A stretch of 64,000 nucleotides of DNA from Dyadobacter endophyticus (GTDB taxonomy: Bacteria > Bacteroidota > Bacteroidia > Cytophagales > Spirosomataceae). The notes under the pieces are model-generated. The model worked only from the letters and a program-made list of their open reading frames with translations. It did not search any database and was not told the DNA's origin. The stretch spans positions 1,922,426 to 1,986,425 of the forward strand of contig NZ_BMIA01000001.1 of NCBI RefSeq assembly GCF_014641595.1, in the 5' to 3' direction. Positions 17,112 through 26,088 of the stretch are shown here, one piece after another; position 1 is the stretch's first letter; each line of letters opens with the position of its first letter. The position numbers and the translations under genes are program-made.

Positions 17112-18152
17112 TCAGTGGTCGGTTGACGGCGGTCGGTTAACGGCCGTCGCCCCAAATTCACTCCGATAAATCCTGATGAGCAGCAGCAGGTAGCTGATCA
17201 GTAACGGACCGAAGATGAAACCCCAGAAGCCGAAGAGCCTCAACCCGGCGATCAGGCCCAGGATGGTGATTACCGGATGCACATTCCCGACTTTCTGCAA
17301 AAAGGTGATGCGCGCCACATAATCGATGTTTCCGATAATGACTGCGCTGTAAGCGGCGAGACCGATCGCTTTTCCGGTTTCACCTTTTGAAAACAGGAAT
17401 ATCACAAGCGGCAGCCATATCATCGCCGTACCGATCACCGGGAAGAATGCACACAAACCGGTGATCAGCCCAAGCAGCACGAAGTCTTCGATGCCGACAA
17501 TCCAATAGCCCACCAGTGCCACCAGTCCCTGGATCAGTGAGATCAGCGGAATGCCTAGTGCATTGGCACGCACCATGCCGCAAGTCTCGTCTGCGATCGA
17601 TTCTATATTCTTGTGTTTGAGCGGAATAAAATGTTCGAGCGTATCTTCCATGAGCCGACCGTTTTTAAACATAAAAAAGACCAGGAAAAGGATCATCAGC
17701 AGATTTCCAACCATGGTAGCTGAGCTGTTGAGTATCCCGGGGATAAAGCTCGCCGCTTTTTTACGGATGTCCGTCGTAGCCTCTTTGGTAAGCAAGTCCT
17801 GCCCGGTCCATTCGCGGAGTTGTGAGGATATTGCGTCAATCGCATGATTTACGGGTTCGGGATTTTCCACGATCATATTGATCTTTTGAAAAATCATCTG
17901 GATTGCAAAATATACCGGCACCACAATACAGGCCATAAACACTACCATAAAGAGGATCGCAGTGAGGCCCTTCTTCCACTTCCGCTGTTCGGTGAGGTGA
18001 AAATAGTACTTCCGGCAAAGGATATAAAGCGTGAGGGCACCCAGGAAGCCGGGGAAGAAAACATAAAGTTCCTTGAAAACGAGTATTGCCAACGCGGTGA
18101 CAATCAGCAGAAACGCTACCTGCCGAATTCGGTTATTAAAGTCTGCGACCAT
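17112..18152 (-). CDS. AI-2E family transporter
   Basis: 346 residues with about seven to eight hydrophobic segments. The family pattern is visible: an N-terminal helix pair, a long loop with VENPEPVNHAIDAIS, GNLLMILFLVFFMFKNG, then GLVALVGYWIVGIEDFVLLGLITGLCAFFPVIG, where the P-V-G turn near the end of the fourth helix is characteristic. Members are proposed exporters of signals or small solutes, including Na+/H+ antiporters; AI-2 transport should not be assumed. An upstream ATG at 18233 lies inside a terminator stem and is rejected. The C-terminal tail (AVNRPPSTDH) is encoded by tandem 14-base repeats. Confidence 0.85.
   Translation of the reverse strand: MVADFNNRIRQVAFLLIVTALAILVFKELYVFFPGFLGALTLYILCRKYYFHLTEQRKWKKGLTAILFMVVFMACIVVPVYFAIQMIFQKINMIVENPEPVNHAIDAISSQLREWTGQDLLTKEATTDIRKKAASFIPGILNSSATMVGNLLMILFLVFFMFKNGRLMEDTLEHFIPLKHKNIESIADETCGMVRANALGIPLISLIQGLVALVGYWIVGIEDFVLLGLITGLCAFFPVIGTAMIWLPLVIFLFSKGETGKAIGLAAYSAVIIGNIDYVARITFLQKVGNVHPVITILGLIAGLRLFGFWGFIFGPLLISYLLLLIRIYRSEFGATAVNRPPSTDH
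17117..17144. repeat. 14-base tandem repeat at the 3' end of the AI-2E gene
   Basis: GGTCGGTTGACGGC is followed directly by GGTCGGTTAACGGC, one mismatch apart. A third partial copy (GGTCAGT) precedes them. The repeat encodes the last residues of the protein, suggesting a slippage-extended C terminus. Confidence 0.7.
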
Positions 18153-18220
18153 GAATGTTTGATTTTTATCAATATACGCAGTGCAATTATTATACCAGTG
18201 GCTCCGGCAATAGGCAAAAG

Positions 18221-18254
18221 AAAAACGCAGCATAACCTGTTATGCTGCGTTTTT
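18221..18254. terminator. Bidirectional terminator between yegP-like and AI-2E genes
   Basis: AAAAACGCAGCATAA (18221-18235) pairs perfectly with TTATGCTGCGTTTTT (18240-18254) around a 4-base loop. A-T tracts flank both sides, so it can work in either direction; it ends the yegP-like transcript. Confidence 0.85.
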
Positions 18255-18270
18255 CTGTATATCGGGATGG

Positions 18271-18606
18271 CTATGCCGCCGATTGGTCGTCTACTTCTGC
18301 ATCGGGTGCATTTTTCTTAACGGACTCGATCCCGTTGTCGCGGCTGGCTGCACTTTCATACATTTCGCTGCTACCGATCGACTGGCCGTTGGTTGCTTTT
18401 AAAAGAAAGTAGAATTTGTCGTTTTTGGAAGTAAGGCGCTCGAACCGAGCATCGTCCTGCGCGTTTTTTCTCACGGACTCAACACCATTCTCGCAAGCAG
18501 CCTTCGTAGTATAACCTTCGCTGGCGAGGATTACCTGACCGTTTCCGGCTTTCAGGTTAAATTGAAATTCTCCGTTGGCCCTTTTTGTTATTACAAATTT
18601 TCCCAT
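18271..18606 (-). CDS. yegP: YegP-like protein, two DUF1508 repeats
   Basis: 111 residues. Two copies of the DUF1508 unit are visible: FQFNLKAGNGQVILASEGY..A.ENGVESVRKNA and FYFLLKATNGQSIGSSEMY..AASRDNGIESVKKNA. This small cytoplasmic family is widespread; its function is unsettled. It is monocistronic, with a strong terminator after it. Confidence 0.93.
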   Translation of the reverse strand: MGKFVITKRANGEFQFNLKAGNGQVILASEGYTTKAACENGVESVRKNAQDDARFERLTSKNDKFYFLLKATNGQSIGSSEMYESAASRDNGIESVKKNAPDAEVDDQSAA

Positions 18607-18684
18607 GTTTTGAAAAGATTGGATTAGGCTTTCAAAGTACGATTATCTTTTATCAATGCAATGCTATACGTTGTCGAAAAAACG

Positions 18685-19428
18685 CTATACGTTCTTGATG
18701 CCGGCCCGGATCAGCCGCGCCACCCGCCCGCGATAGGGAGCGCTCACGGGCAGGATATGCGTATCGATTTCGATCATTTGCTCATTGAATGCCGTTATTT
18801 TGCTGATCGACACGATCAACGAGCGGTGTATCCTCATAAAGCCCTTTCCCGCCAGCCGCAATTCGATCGCGGCAAGTCCCTGGTAAACGATAATCTCCCG
18901 CTCGCTGGTTTTGATCTTCGCGTAGTTCTTGACCCCTTCGATATACAGCACTTCCCGAAGAAATATCTTCACCACCGACTTTCCCGAAAACAGATACACA
19001 AAAGGCCCCTGATCCGGGATTACCTTCCTCTTCCTGGGCTTCCGCTGGAAACTTCGCTTTACAACCGGTGGAATCGTGGCGTAATAGCGGTCGATACTAT
19101 CGAGAAATTCCTCGAAAGCGACGGGCTTCACCAGGCAGTCGACGATGTGGTCGTCGCCGCCAGGCGCCCACTGTTTTTTCTTGTTCGACAGGAAAATGAC
19201 CCTCGGGCGGCAGGGTAACATTTTCAGAAACGCCTCTCCGGTAACTTTCGGAAGCATCACATCCAGGAAAAGGAGGTCGATCTTGTGCCGCTGAAGATAC
19301 ATCAGTCCGTCGATCGCGTGGTAGAATGTCCCCACGTGTTCCAGCGAATCCAGCTCGCCGATGTAGGATTCGAGAACGCTCGCAGTGTACGGTTCGTCGT
19401 CGATGATCAAACATTTAATTCTGCTCAT
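18685..19428 (-). CDS. LytTR-family response regulator
   Basis: 247 residues. The receiver occupies 1-125 with D10-D11 acidic pair and D56 (LLFLDVMLP) as phosphoacceptor; a conserved Lys lies in LVKPV. The LytTR DNA-binding domain fills about 140-245 (VKIFLREVLYIEGVKNYAKI, GFMRIHRSLIVSISKI). No kinase adjoins it, unlike the other two LytTR genes of the window, to which it is only distantly related. A near-consensus -7 element is not evident. Confidence 0.92.
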   Translation of the reverse strand: MSRIKCLIIDDEPYTASVLESYIGELDSLEHVGTFYHAIDGLMYLQRHKIDLLFLDVMLPKVTGEAFLKMLPCRPRVIFLSNKKKQWAPGGDDHIVDCLVKPVAFEEFLDSIDRYYATIPPVVKRSFQRKPRKRKVIPDQGPFVYLFSGKSVVKIFLREVLYIEGVKNYAKIKTSEREIIVYQGLAAIELRLAGKGFMRIHRSLIVSISKITAFNEQMIEIDTHILPVSAPYRGRVARLIRAGIKNV

Positions 19429-19565
19429 AAAAGTAATCCGGTGAAAAGATACATTTCAATTGACCGGTCAAGTAATGAGAAGAAGCGAGCTGAGTAGATG
19501 GCGCTCAATTTCCAAATAATTCGGGAAAACTCCAACGCCATCCCTGCGGGTCCGCGGCAATAGCA

Positions 19566-20426
19566 TCAGATACTTTTCAGGTACATCCGCAGCGCCCGCA
19601 TTTCGGTATCCGAAAATGCAGCGGTCATCTGCCATGGCATCGGTGCTTTCAGCTCGGTACCATCCGGCCGTTTACCCGTGCGGAGCGTCTGGAAAAACTG
19701 CTCGTCGGTCCAGCGGGCGCTTTTCCCTGTAGATGAAATGTCTGGTGTACCGCCCTCTCCCGGCGTTCCCTTCATGTCGGGCTTGTGGCAACCCGTGCAA
19801 ATCTGGGTCACATATTTGCCGAAATCGGGGGTAACGCCTTCACGAATGGCCATTGGAACGGGCGCCTTATGGTCTATTTTTTCGGCTTCAAACAGTTCCA
19901 GTTCGCCCAGATCGGCCATGATGGTAGCGCCCACGCCTATCTCGCTCGGCGGATTCTCACGGTTTACAGGCGGTACCTGTGCGCAATATGCGATCACAGC
20001 TTTCAAATCGGTTTCGCTCAGCTGATTAAACCCGGCCGAAGGCATGTAAATCAGCGGCGTACCGTCGCGCTGCACGCCGTGGCGGATCGCTCGTACCCAG
20101 TCGTCGGTATCGAAATCTTTGGGCACGCCGCCCTTTCCTTTGGTGAGATTCCGGGCTGTAAGCCGGCCGATCCCTTTTTGTTCGAAGAGTACTTTTCCGC
20201 CGAGGTCTTTGTCGTGGCAATCGGTACAGCCTTTGGTAGTCACGAGGCGCCTGCCCATGGCGAGCGTAGCAGAGTCGTTGGGAATGTCCAGTTTGACGGG
20301 CTTCACCGCATAAACTTTGTGCTGACGCTTGCCGATCATAATGTGGGCCTTGGTGTAGTAACCGATGGCAAGCAGGATGATGACCAGCAACGTACGGCCG
20401 GTCCATTTCAGGATTTTTTTTAACAT
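19566..20426 (-). CDS. Dihaem cytochrome c
   Basis: 286 residues. The N-terminal hydrophobic segment (about 11-24) is a membrane anchor or signal. Two haem-attachment motifs are seen, CTDCH at 67-71 and CTGCH at 210-214, each heading a cytochrome c fold with distal Met candidates (YMPSAGF, and APMPWQM near the C terminus). This layout resembles membrane-anchored electron carriers that feed oxidases or dehydrogenases in the periplasm. A longer frame exists upstream but lengthens the N terminus ahead of the anchor, so MLKKILKW was chosen. No oxidase or dehydrogenase gene is beside it. Confidence 0.88.
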   Translation of the reverse strand: MLKKILKWTGRTLLVIILLAIGYYTKAHIMIGKRQHKVYAVKPVKLDIPNDSATLAMGRRLVTTKGCTDCHDKDLGGKVLFEQKGIGRLTARNLTKGKGGVPKDFDTDDWVRAIRHGVQRDGTPLIYMPSAGFNQLSETDLKAVIAYCAQVPPVNRENPPSEIGVGATIMADLGELELFEAEKIDHKAPVPMAIREGVTPDFGKYVTQICTGCHKPDMKGTPGEGGTPDISSTGKSARWTDEQFFQTLRTGKRPDGTELKAPMPWQMTAAFSDTEMRALRMYLKSI

Positions 20427-20555
20427 GGCTTTTTGACAATAACAGTTTGTAAAAACTGCCGACGCTGGCCGGCGTTGCAAAAATGCCCTGTCGGCCAGCC
20501 TTTTCCATTGTCAAATCCGTCGAAGCGTCATTATAGCTGCATGAATTGTAGTAAC

Positions 20556-21350
20556 CTATTTACCAAGCCACTTCTTGAAGTCCATAGCCTTTTCGCGGCT
20601 GATGATCACCTCGCTCTCTGGCGTGGGTGTGAGCGCCAGTTTGATCTTGTTGTTAAAATAAGGATTGATCTGCTGCACACAATGCACGCTGATGATGAAC
20701 TGGCGGTTTGCCCGGAAAAAGCAGTCCGGGTCGAGCATTTTTTCGAGTTCGTCGAGCGTATAATCGATCGGGTATTTGTGATTGTTTTTTGATTTGAAAA
20801 GACTCGTCCCCTCTTCCGAATAAAAATAGGCAATATCGGTCACCTCTATCGGCACCCATTGCTGTAAATGCTTCACGAGGAAGCGCTTGCGGTATTCCGA
20901 TGGCTGCATTTGCTGGCGCAGCTGCTTTACCAGCGAGTCGATCGCATCGCGGTCGAGGTTGGCGGCATGTTTCGCAGGATCGCTCTCGGCACCTTTGGTA
21001 AGGCGGTTGTATTTTGCCAGGCTCGCTTCCAGCTCCTGGCGCTTAATCGGTTTCAGCAGGTAGTCGATACTATTCACTTTGAATGCCCGGAGCGCATATT
21101 CATCATAGGAAGTCGTGAATATCACCGGCGATTCCACTTTCACCTGGTCGAATATTTCGAAGCTCTGGCCGTCGGCGAGCTCGATGTCCATCAGGATCAG
21201 ATCGGGCACTTCGTTGTCTTTCAGAAATTCCACTGATTCCTGCACGCTCGCTGCTTTACCCACAATTTCTATATTACCATCAATTTCAGTTAATAGTTTG
21301 GAGAGTTTTCTCACCGCCAGGTCCTCGTCTTCAATCAATAATACCTTCAT
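20556..21350 (-). CDS. LytTR-family response regulator, paired with two LytS-type kinases
   Basis: 264 residues. E7-D8 acidic pair; D55 (LILMDIELADGQSFEIF) is the phosphoacceptor; IFTTSYDEYALRAFK and LLKPI complete the receiver. The LytTR domain covers about 150-262 (RFLVKHLQQWVPIEVTDIA, CFFRANRQFIISVHCV). It is strikingly similar to the regulator at 45982-46767. The two sensor kinases lie 1 kb upstream on the same strand, separated by an oppositely oriented lipoprotein gene, so it needs its own promoter. Confidence 0.93.
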   Translation of the reverse strand: MKVLLIEDEDLAVRKLSKLLTEIDGNIEIVGKAASVQESVEFLKDNEVPDLILMDIELADGQSFEIFDQVKVESPVIFTTSYDEYALRAFKVNSIDYLLKPIKRQELEASLAKYNRLTKGAESDPAKHAANLDRDAIDSLVKQLRQQMQPSEYRKRFLVKHLQQWVPIEVTDIAYFYSEEGTSLFKSKNNHKYPIDYTLDELEKMLDPDCFFRANRQFIISVHCVQQINPYFNNKIKLALTPTPESEVIISREKAMDFKKWLGK

Positions 21351-21651
21351 AAGCCGGTTTTGTTGTTCATGTTTAAGGGTGAAAATTTAAGTCAAGATAA
21401 CCAATTCCCGAAACCCGCGGGAAACGGAAACGCATAAACGTCCTATGAAACGGTATTTACCGCCCATGAAACGTCACCGTGCCACCGGTACCGACATAAT
21501 ATGACCTTGAAACGCCCGATCCGCACCTGCAAACGTTCCATACACCGACTCGTACGCTTCACCTACCGCATGGCACATTTGATACACAATGCCCGCGGCG
21601 AGGCAGCTGTGCCGTCCTAATTTGGCACAAGCAATTGCAAATCTGTTAGCC

Positions 21652-22335
21652 ATGAAAAATAAGAAATTCCCTGCCGGCACGAGCGTGCATTTCCTGTACT
21701 TTCTTGTGCTGGCAGCAGTACTGTCCGGCTGCATTGAGTCCGCTCCCGTACCTGATGAAGTGAAATCGTCGGCGCCTGGCTTCGGCAGTTCCATACGACG
21801 TCCGGAAGGTACGCCGGTCAGCTTTCCGCCAGGCATTAAAGTTGTCGACAGCCCGCATTGGGACGAGCACTGCGCCGACCAGTCTGGCAAACTAGTTTAC
21901 GGCGTCGGCGATGTAGGCTTTTGCATTCAATTTTCAAACAGCTTCGATACGCCGGTAACGGTAAAAATTCCGGCAGGTGCAATTTTCATTTCAGACAACA
22001 CAGAATCGCCTAATGGATTTATTATAAAGGATTTAATTACCACAATACCTGCAAAGAGCAGCCAGGTTTTACATTTAATGACCTGCTCCATCAATCAGGA
22101 CCGCAGAGCTCGCACCACGAGTTTCGAGGCACAGCCGGTTTTGACCAACCATTATAACATACCTGAGCTCCTTAGCATGTTGGAATCTAAGAAAATCAAT
22201 GCAGCGGATTACGATGGTGGCATGCCGCCGGCAGCTATTTCCGCCATTGTGCAGTCGGCCGTGTATGAAGTCGCGCACACGGGGCAACTTTCTTTCGGAT
22301 CACGCGAAAAACTACTGCAACTACCTGATAAATAA
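21652..22335 (+). CDS. Hypothetical lipoprotein between regulator and kinases
   Basis: 227 residues. Signal sequence with lipobox LSGC, lipidated Cys about residue 27. The mature part has an N-terminal beta-rich stretch (VGDVGFCIQFSN, TPVTVKIPAGAIFIS) and a C-terminal helical part (ELLSMLESKKI, PPAAISAIVQSAVYEV). No family recognised. The chosen ATG puts the lipobox at normal distance; the longer frame does not. It ends 3 bases from the stop of the sensor kinase on the other strand. Confidence 0.7.
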   Translation: MKNKKFPAGTSVHFLYFLVLAAVLSGCIESAPVPDEVKSSAPGFGSSIRRPEGTPVSFPPGIKVVDSPHWDEHCADQSGKLVYGVGDVGFCIQFSNSFDTPVTVKIPAGAIFISDNTESPNGFIIKDLITTIPAKSSQVLHLMTCSINQDRRARTTSFEAQPVLTNHYNIPELLSMLESKKINAADYDGGMPPAAISAIVQSAVYEVAHTGQLSFGSREKLLQLPDK

Positions 22336-22338
22336 CAG

Positions 22339-23382
22339 CTAGGCCGATTCCAGCAGCGGCAGGCTGACGGAAAAGCTTTGCGCGTTTTCGTCGATATTGA
22401 TCTCTCCCTGGCCGAGCAAACTATATTTGGTCGCGATATTGGCGAGACCAATGCGGCTGGAAGCGACTTTCATGGAGCGTCTCTGCAAATTATTAGAAAC
22501 TACAAGCCTGCCGTCGATCGTGGTATTGAGGCGGATATACAATGGCTGCTGAGGCATGATCACATTGTGCTTCACGACGTTTTCCATGAGTAATTGCAAA
22601 GTCAGCGGCGGCAGCATGTGGCCGCGGTATGCCGGGTCGATTTCTTCTTCCAACCGCAAATTGCTGCCGTAACGCGTGCTGAGCAGGTGAAAATAGGAAC
22701 TCGCGAAGTTCAGTTCGGATTCCAGCGTCGTGAGCTCCGACTCGTTGCTGCGCAGCAGGTACCGGTACACATTGCTCATTTCATCGATAAACTGCGTGGC
22801 GAGTTCGGCATCTTCCTCGATCAGCGAGGAGAGCGAGTTAAGGCAATTGAAAAGGAAATGCGGATTGATCTGCTGTTTCAGGCTCTCGAACTGGCTTTGC
22901 AGGTTCGCTTTGCGCAGCTTCTCGGTCTCCAGCAGTTTTTGCTGCCAAAGCTCGAACGCGTACACGCCCTCGTGTATGCACGTGACCACGACGTTCATGA
23001 GCGCGCCCAACGCGAGCGCCCATTCGAAGCTCGTAAGGTCATATACGTAGCCCGGGAAACGCGCCGCTTTATAACCAAAAAAGAGCCCGCTGATAATCGC
23101 TACGTTGCAAACGATATGCGCCGGGATCATGAGCAGCATCCGTTTGGGTGTTTGTTTAAAATGCGAAAACTGCTTGCGGAACCAAAGACCGATACGGGTG
23201 TGTACCAGCTGATAGGCAAGCCCGAAAACGATGGTAGACACGAGCGTTGCCTTTGCAAATACTGAAATGTCCGAGAAATAAATATTCCCTACCAGCAGGT
23301 AATTCATCAGGAAAATATACGCCGGCAGCAAAGCGAGGGCGATCCAGATATCCTGTTTGGTGTATGTTACCAGCAGCTTCAC
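22339..23382 (-). CDS. LytS/YehU-type sensor histidine kinase
   Basis: 347 residues. Four hydrophobic segments (about 12-33, 42-60, 82-102, 122-137) form the sensor, with no recognised extracellular domain. The His_kinase block has QINPHFLFNCLNSLSSLIE with H175 as phosphorylation site. The ATPase part has the N box (MENVVKHNVI) and a G box (RIGLANIATKYSL). It begins with GTG, overlapping the TGA of the preceding kinase as GTGA, so the two kinases are translationally coupled and probably work as a pair. The likely partner is the LytTR protein at 20556-21350. Confidence 0.9.
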   Translation of the reverse strand: MKLLVTYTKQDIWIALALLPAYIFLMNYLLVGNIYFSDISVFAKATLVSTIVFGLAYQLVHTRIGLWFRKQFSHFKQTPKRMLLMIPAHIVCNVAIISGLFFGYKAARFPGYVYDLTSFEWALALGALMNVVVTCIHEGVYAFELWQQKLLETEKLRKANLQSQFESLKQQINPHFLFNCLNSLSSLIEEDAELATQFIDEMSNVYRYLLRSNESELTTLESELNFASSYFHLLSTRYGSNLRLEEEIDPAYRGHMLPPLTLQLLMENVVKHNVIMPQQPLYIRLNTTIDGRLVVSNNLQRRSMKVASSRIGLANIATKYSLLGQGEINIDENAQSFSVSLPLLESA

Positions 23383-24413
23383 GTCGTTTCGAATTGATTA
23401 CGGGGTGTTCCTATCGGTATTCTCACAGTGAAAGTCTCCCCGTCGTCGAAAAGTACCGGCTCTTCCAGGTTCAGGTCACGGAATCGGGTAATGAGCGTTT
23501 CCAGGCCTTCACGGGCTGCATTAACATGCTTCGGTTGAATAGAATTACGGACTTCGAGCTGGCGGCCCTGCGTCGCAATCGAGAGTTTCAGCGGTTTTTG
23601 CTTCATGACCACATTATTCCGTATCGCATTGTCGACCAGCGTTTGCAATGTAAGCATCGGCACCATGCAGTTGGCGCAGCTGTCGTCCATATCCATTTCC
23701 ACTTCTATCGCCGAGCCATAACGGGTACTCGTCAGAAAGAGGTACGAGTTGATGAAATCACTTTCGCTTTTGAGCGATGCCAGGCCATTTTCACTCGTAT
23801 GGAGCAAATAGCGGTAAACGCTTGAAAGTTCGTCGAGAAATGCGCCCGCCTGCACGCGGTCTTCTTCCACGAGTGCGGAAAGTGAATTGAGGCTATTGAA
23901 TAAAAAGTGCGGGTTAACCTGGTTTTTAAGGTTGTCAAACTGATTTTGCAACGCTTTCTTCTTGATCGCCTCTTCCTCTTGCAACGCAACCCCGTACTGG
24001 TTCAACGAATAGATCAGCTCATATATAGCGCCCACCGCGAAGAGCGTCACCACACAAAGGATGTTGTAAATGCCATATTCCTTTAATGTAAAAACCTCCC
24101 AATCCCAACGCGCGAAATACATGAGCAGGAAAAAGAAGCCCTGGCTGAGTACCTCGATAGCCAGGTAGCCAGAGAAGGTCACGATGATCCGCTGCCGGGT
24201 CTGTGAAATATCGGGATATCGCACACGCCATTTTTCGCTCCATTGCGCCATGAGCTGCCAGGTAATGAGCGTGCAGCCGAGCCACGCCAGGGTGATGGTG
24301 AGGCTTTTCCAATTACTTCCGATAAATTTCTGTACAAGAAAAAGGTTCAGCAGCAATGCCCACACGAGGATCACCAGCGGACGGAACCATTTCCATTGCG
24401 AAGGATTTTTCAA
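23379..24413 (-). CDS. LytS/YehU-type sensor histidine kinase, first of a coupled pair
   Basis: 344 residues. Four hydrophobic segments occupy residues 12-30, 38-55, 75-100 and 115-135. QVNPHFLFNSLNSLSALVE carries the phospho-His H169. The N box is VDNAIRNNVVM, with Asn replaced around the usual ENAxKH pattern, and the G box is weak (REGLETLITRF), so its ATPase may be less active than the partner's. It starts with TTG: no ATG is in frame before the first membrane helix, and a perfect -7 element lies 42 bases upstream. Four-base overlap with the second kinase. Confidence 0.88.
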   Translation of the reverse strand: MKNPSQWKWFRPLVILVWALLLNLFLVQKFIGSNWKSLTITLAWLGCTLITWQLMAQWSEKWRVRYPDISQTRQRIIVTFSGYLAIEVLSQGFFFLLMYFARWDWEVFTLKEYGIYNILCVVTLFAVGAIYELIYSLNQYGVALQEEEAIKKKALQNQFDNLKNQVNPHFLFNSLNSLSALVEEDRVQAGAFLDELSSVYRYLLHTSENGLASLKSESDFINSYLFLTSTRYGSAIEVEMDMDDSCANCMVPMLTLQTLVDNAIRNNVVMKQKPLKLSIATQGRQLEVRNSIQPKHVNAAREGLETLITRFRDLNLEEPVLFDDGETFTVRIPIGTPRNQFETT

Positions 24414-24454
24414 GTTATACCGGGATATTTGGGTCCAGGAAGCAATTAATCTTC

Positions 24455-24462
24455 CAAATATA
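24455..24462 (-). promoter_or_regulatory. -7 promoter element for the kinase pair
   Basis: TATATTTG on the minus strand matches TAnnTTTG exactly and supports the TTG start 42 bases downstream. A -33 TTG was not found. Confidence 0.5.
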
Positions 24463-24636
24463 TTTTTTTAGCCTCATATTAAAAATTGCTATATTTATAA
24501 TGCCTGGGCGCGTGCCTTCAACGATATATTTCCGGCCCACTGCTCGTTAACTTGTTTTGCAACACCACAATCATCTGAATGCGGCCTCCCCGGGCCGGCA
24601 AGACTTTTCTTGTTCCTCATTTAAACTCCTTCTCAG

Positions 24637-26007
24637 ATGGAAGCAAACAGTTCCTTTAAAACAATCCCCGATTTCAGGGGCAGGGTCATCACTTCTGCCG
24701 ATGCCGACTACGATACCGCCAGGAAAGTCCACAACGGTATGGTCGACAAATGCCCCGAGTTCATTATACGTTGCGCGGACGAGACGGACGTCATTAAAGC
24801 CGTTCAGTTTGCCCGTGAAAACGACCTGCTGGTGGCTGTACGCGGCGGCGGCCACAACGGCGCCGGCCTCGGCGTATGTGACCAAGGGTTAGTCATTGAT
24901 CTTTCGGCCATGCGCAACGTCACCGTCGACCCGGTTGCCCGTACCATCAGGGCACAAGGCGGGTGCCTGCTGGGCGATCTCGACAAAGCGGGTCACCCTT
25001 ACGGGCTTGCCGTGCCTACGGGGATTAATGCGACAACGGGCATCGGAGGGCTTACGCTCGGAGGAGGTTTGGGACATTTGACACGCTTCGGCGGACTGAC
25101 GATCGACAACCTGCTCGAAGCAGAAGTGGTACTGGCCAATGGAACGAGGGTGAAGGCATCCCCTACGGAAAATCCGGACCTGTTCTGGGCTCTCCGTGGC
25201 GGGGGCGGCAATTTCGGTGTGGTAACCTCGTTTCTTTTCCGCGCACACGAGGTGCATACCGTGTACGGCGGGCCGATGTTCTGGGATATCAACGACGCCA
25301 AAGCGATGATGGAGTGGTACCAGGATTTTATCAAGCAAGCACCGGATAGTGTAAGTGGCTTTTTCAATTTTCACAAAATCCCCCCAGCACCCATATTTCC
25401 CGAACAATACCACCTTCAACTGATGTGCGGCATTGTATGGTGCTGTATCGATGAGGAGGAGGCAGCGGAAGTTTTCGATCTGGTACGCAAGTTCCGCAAG
25501 CCGCTGATCGACGCCGTAGGGCCGCTACCCGTTCCGGCGCTGCAAACCATGTTCGACGACCTTTTTGTGCCCGGATACTACTGGTATTGGAAAGGCGACT
25601 TTGTGAAACACCTTAGCCCGGAAGTAATGGATGTGCATATCAAACACGCGCACAAGATCCCCAATTTTTTCTCGGGCATGCACCTCTACCCGATCAACGG
25701 CGCTGCCGGCCGGATACGGAACGACGCTACCGCCTGGAACTACCGCGATGCCACCTGGTCCATGGTAATCGTAGGCATTTCGCCCGATCACGCCGAAAAG
25801 GATCTGGTTACCGGTTTCGCGCGCGATTACTGGCAGGAACTGCATCCGCATGGCGCTGGCGGCGCTTATGTCAATTTTATGATGGATGAAGGTGCCGACC
25901 GTGTGCAGGCGACTTATGGAAGCAACTACGAAAAACTAACGCGCATTAAAGCCAAGTATGACCCCGATAATGTTTTCAGGGTCAACCAGAACATCAAACC
26001 GGCATAA
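24637..26007 (+). CDS. FAD-dependent oxidase of the BBE/PCMH family
   Basis: 456 residues. The PCMH-type FAD domain starts near residue 40; VRGGGHNGAGLGV contains H73, the expected 8-alpha-histidyl FAD attachment. TTGIGGLTLGGGLGHLTRFGG is the second FAD loop; it has T where bicovalent berberine-bridge enzymes have Cys, so attachment is probably through His only. The BBE C-terminal motif is YGSNYEKLTRIKAKYDPDNVF. No signal peptide is seen. Family members oxidise sugars or other alcohols with O2; the substrate here is open. The gene stands alone, with a REP-like hairpin after it. Confidence 0.9.
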   Translation: MEANSSFKTIPDFRGRVITSADADYDTARKVHNGMVDKCPEFIIRCADETDVIKAVQFARENDLLVAVRGGGHNGAGLGVCDQGLVIDLSAMRNVTVDPVARTIRAQGGCLLGDLDKAGHPYGLAVPTGINATTGIGGLTLGGGLGHLTRFGGLTIDNLLEAEVVLANGTRVKASPTENPDLFWALRGGGGNFGVVTSFLFRAHEVHTVYGGPMFWDINDAKAMMEWYQDFIKQAPDSVSGFFNFHKIPPAPIFPEQYHLQLMCGIVWCCIDEEEAAEVFDLVRKFRKPLIDAVGPLPVPALQTMFDDLFVPGYYWYWKGDFVKHLSPEVMDVHIKHAHKIPNFFSGMHLYPINGAAGRIRNDATAWNYRDATWSMVIVGISPDHAEKDLVTGFARDYWQELHPHGAGGAYVNFMMDEGADRVQATYGSNYEKLTRIKAKYDPDNVFRVNQNIKPA

Positions 26008-26008
26008 C

Positions 26009-26075
26009 AACTGTCAGCCAGGAGCGGAGTCGAAGGCGTCTTGCGTGACGCCTTTGGCCGCTCAGGCTGACAGTT
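26009..26075. repeat. REP-like imperfect palindrome, possible terminator
   Basis: The outer arms AACTGTCAGCC and GGCTGACAGTT (26009-26019, 26065-26075), middle arms GAGCGG and CCGCTC, and inner arms GGCGTC and GACGCC make one long hairpin between convergent genes. Its core GAGCGGAGTCGAAGG recurs in the hairpin at 30595-30662. Confidence 0.7.
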
Positions 26076-26088
26076 AACGGCCATTTTT

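Noticed and set aside
17112..18152. Interpreting the AI-2E-family protein as a quorum-signal exporter
   Set aside because: The family is functionally diverse and no luxS or lsr gene is present in the window.
18153..18233. Upstream ATG extension of the AI-2E gene
   Set aside because: The ATG lies in the stem of the terminator of the preceding gene and would add a leader with no family counterpart.
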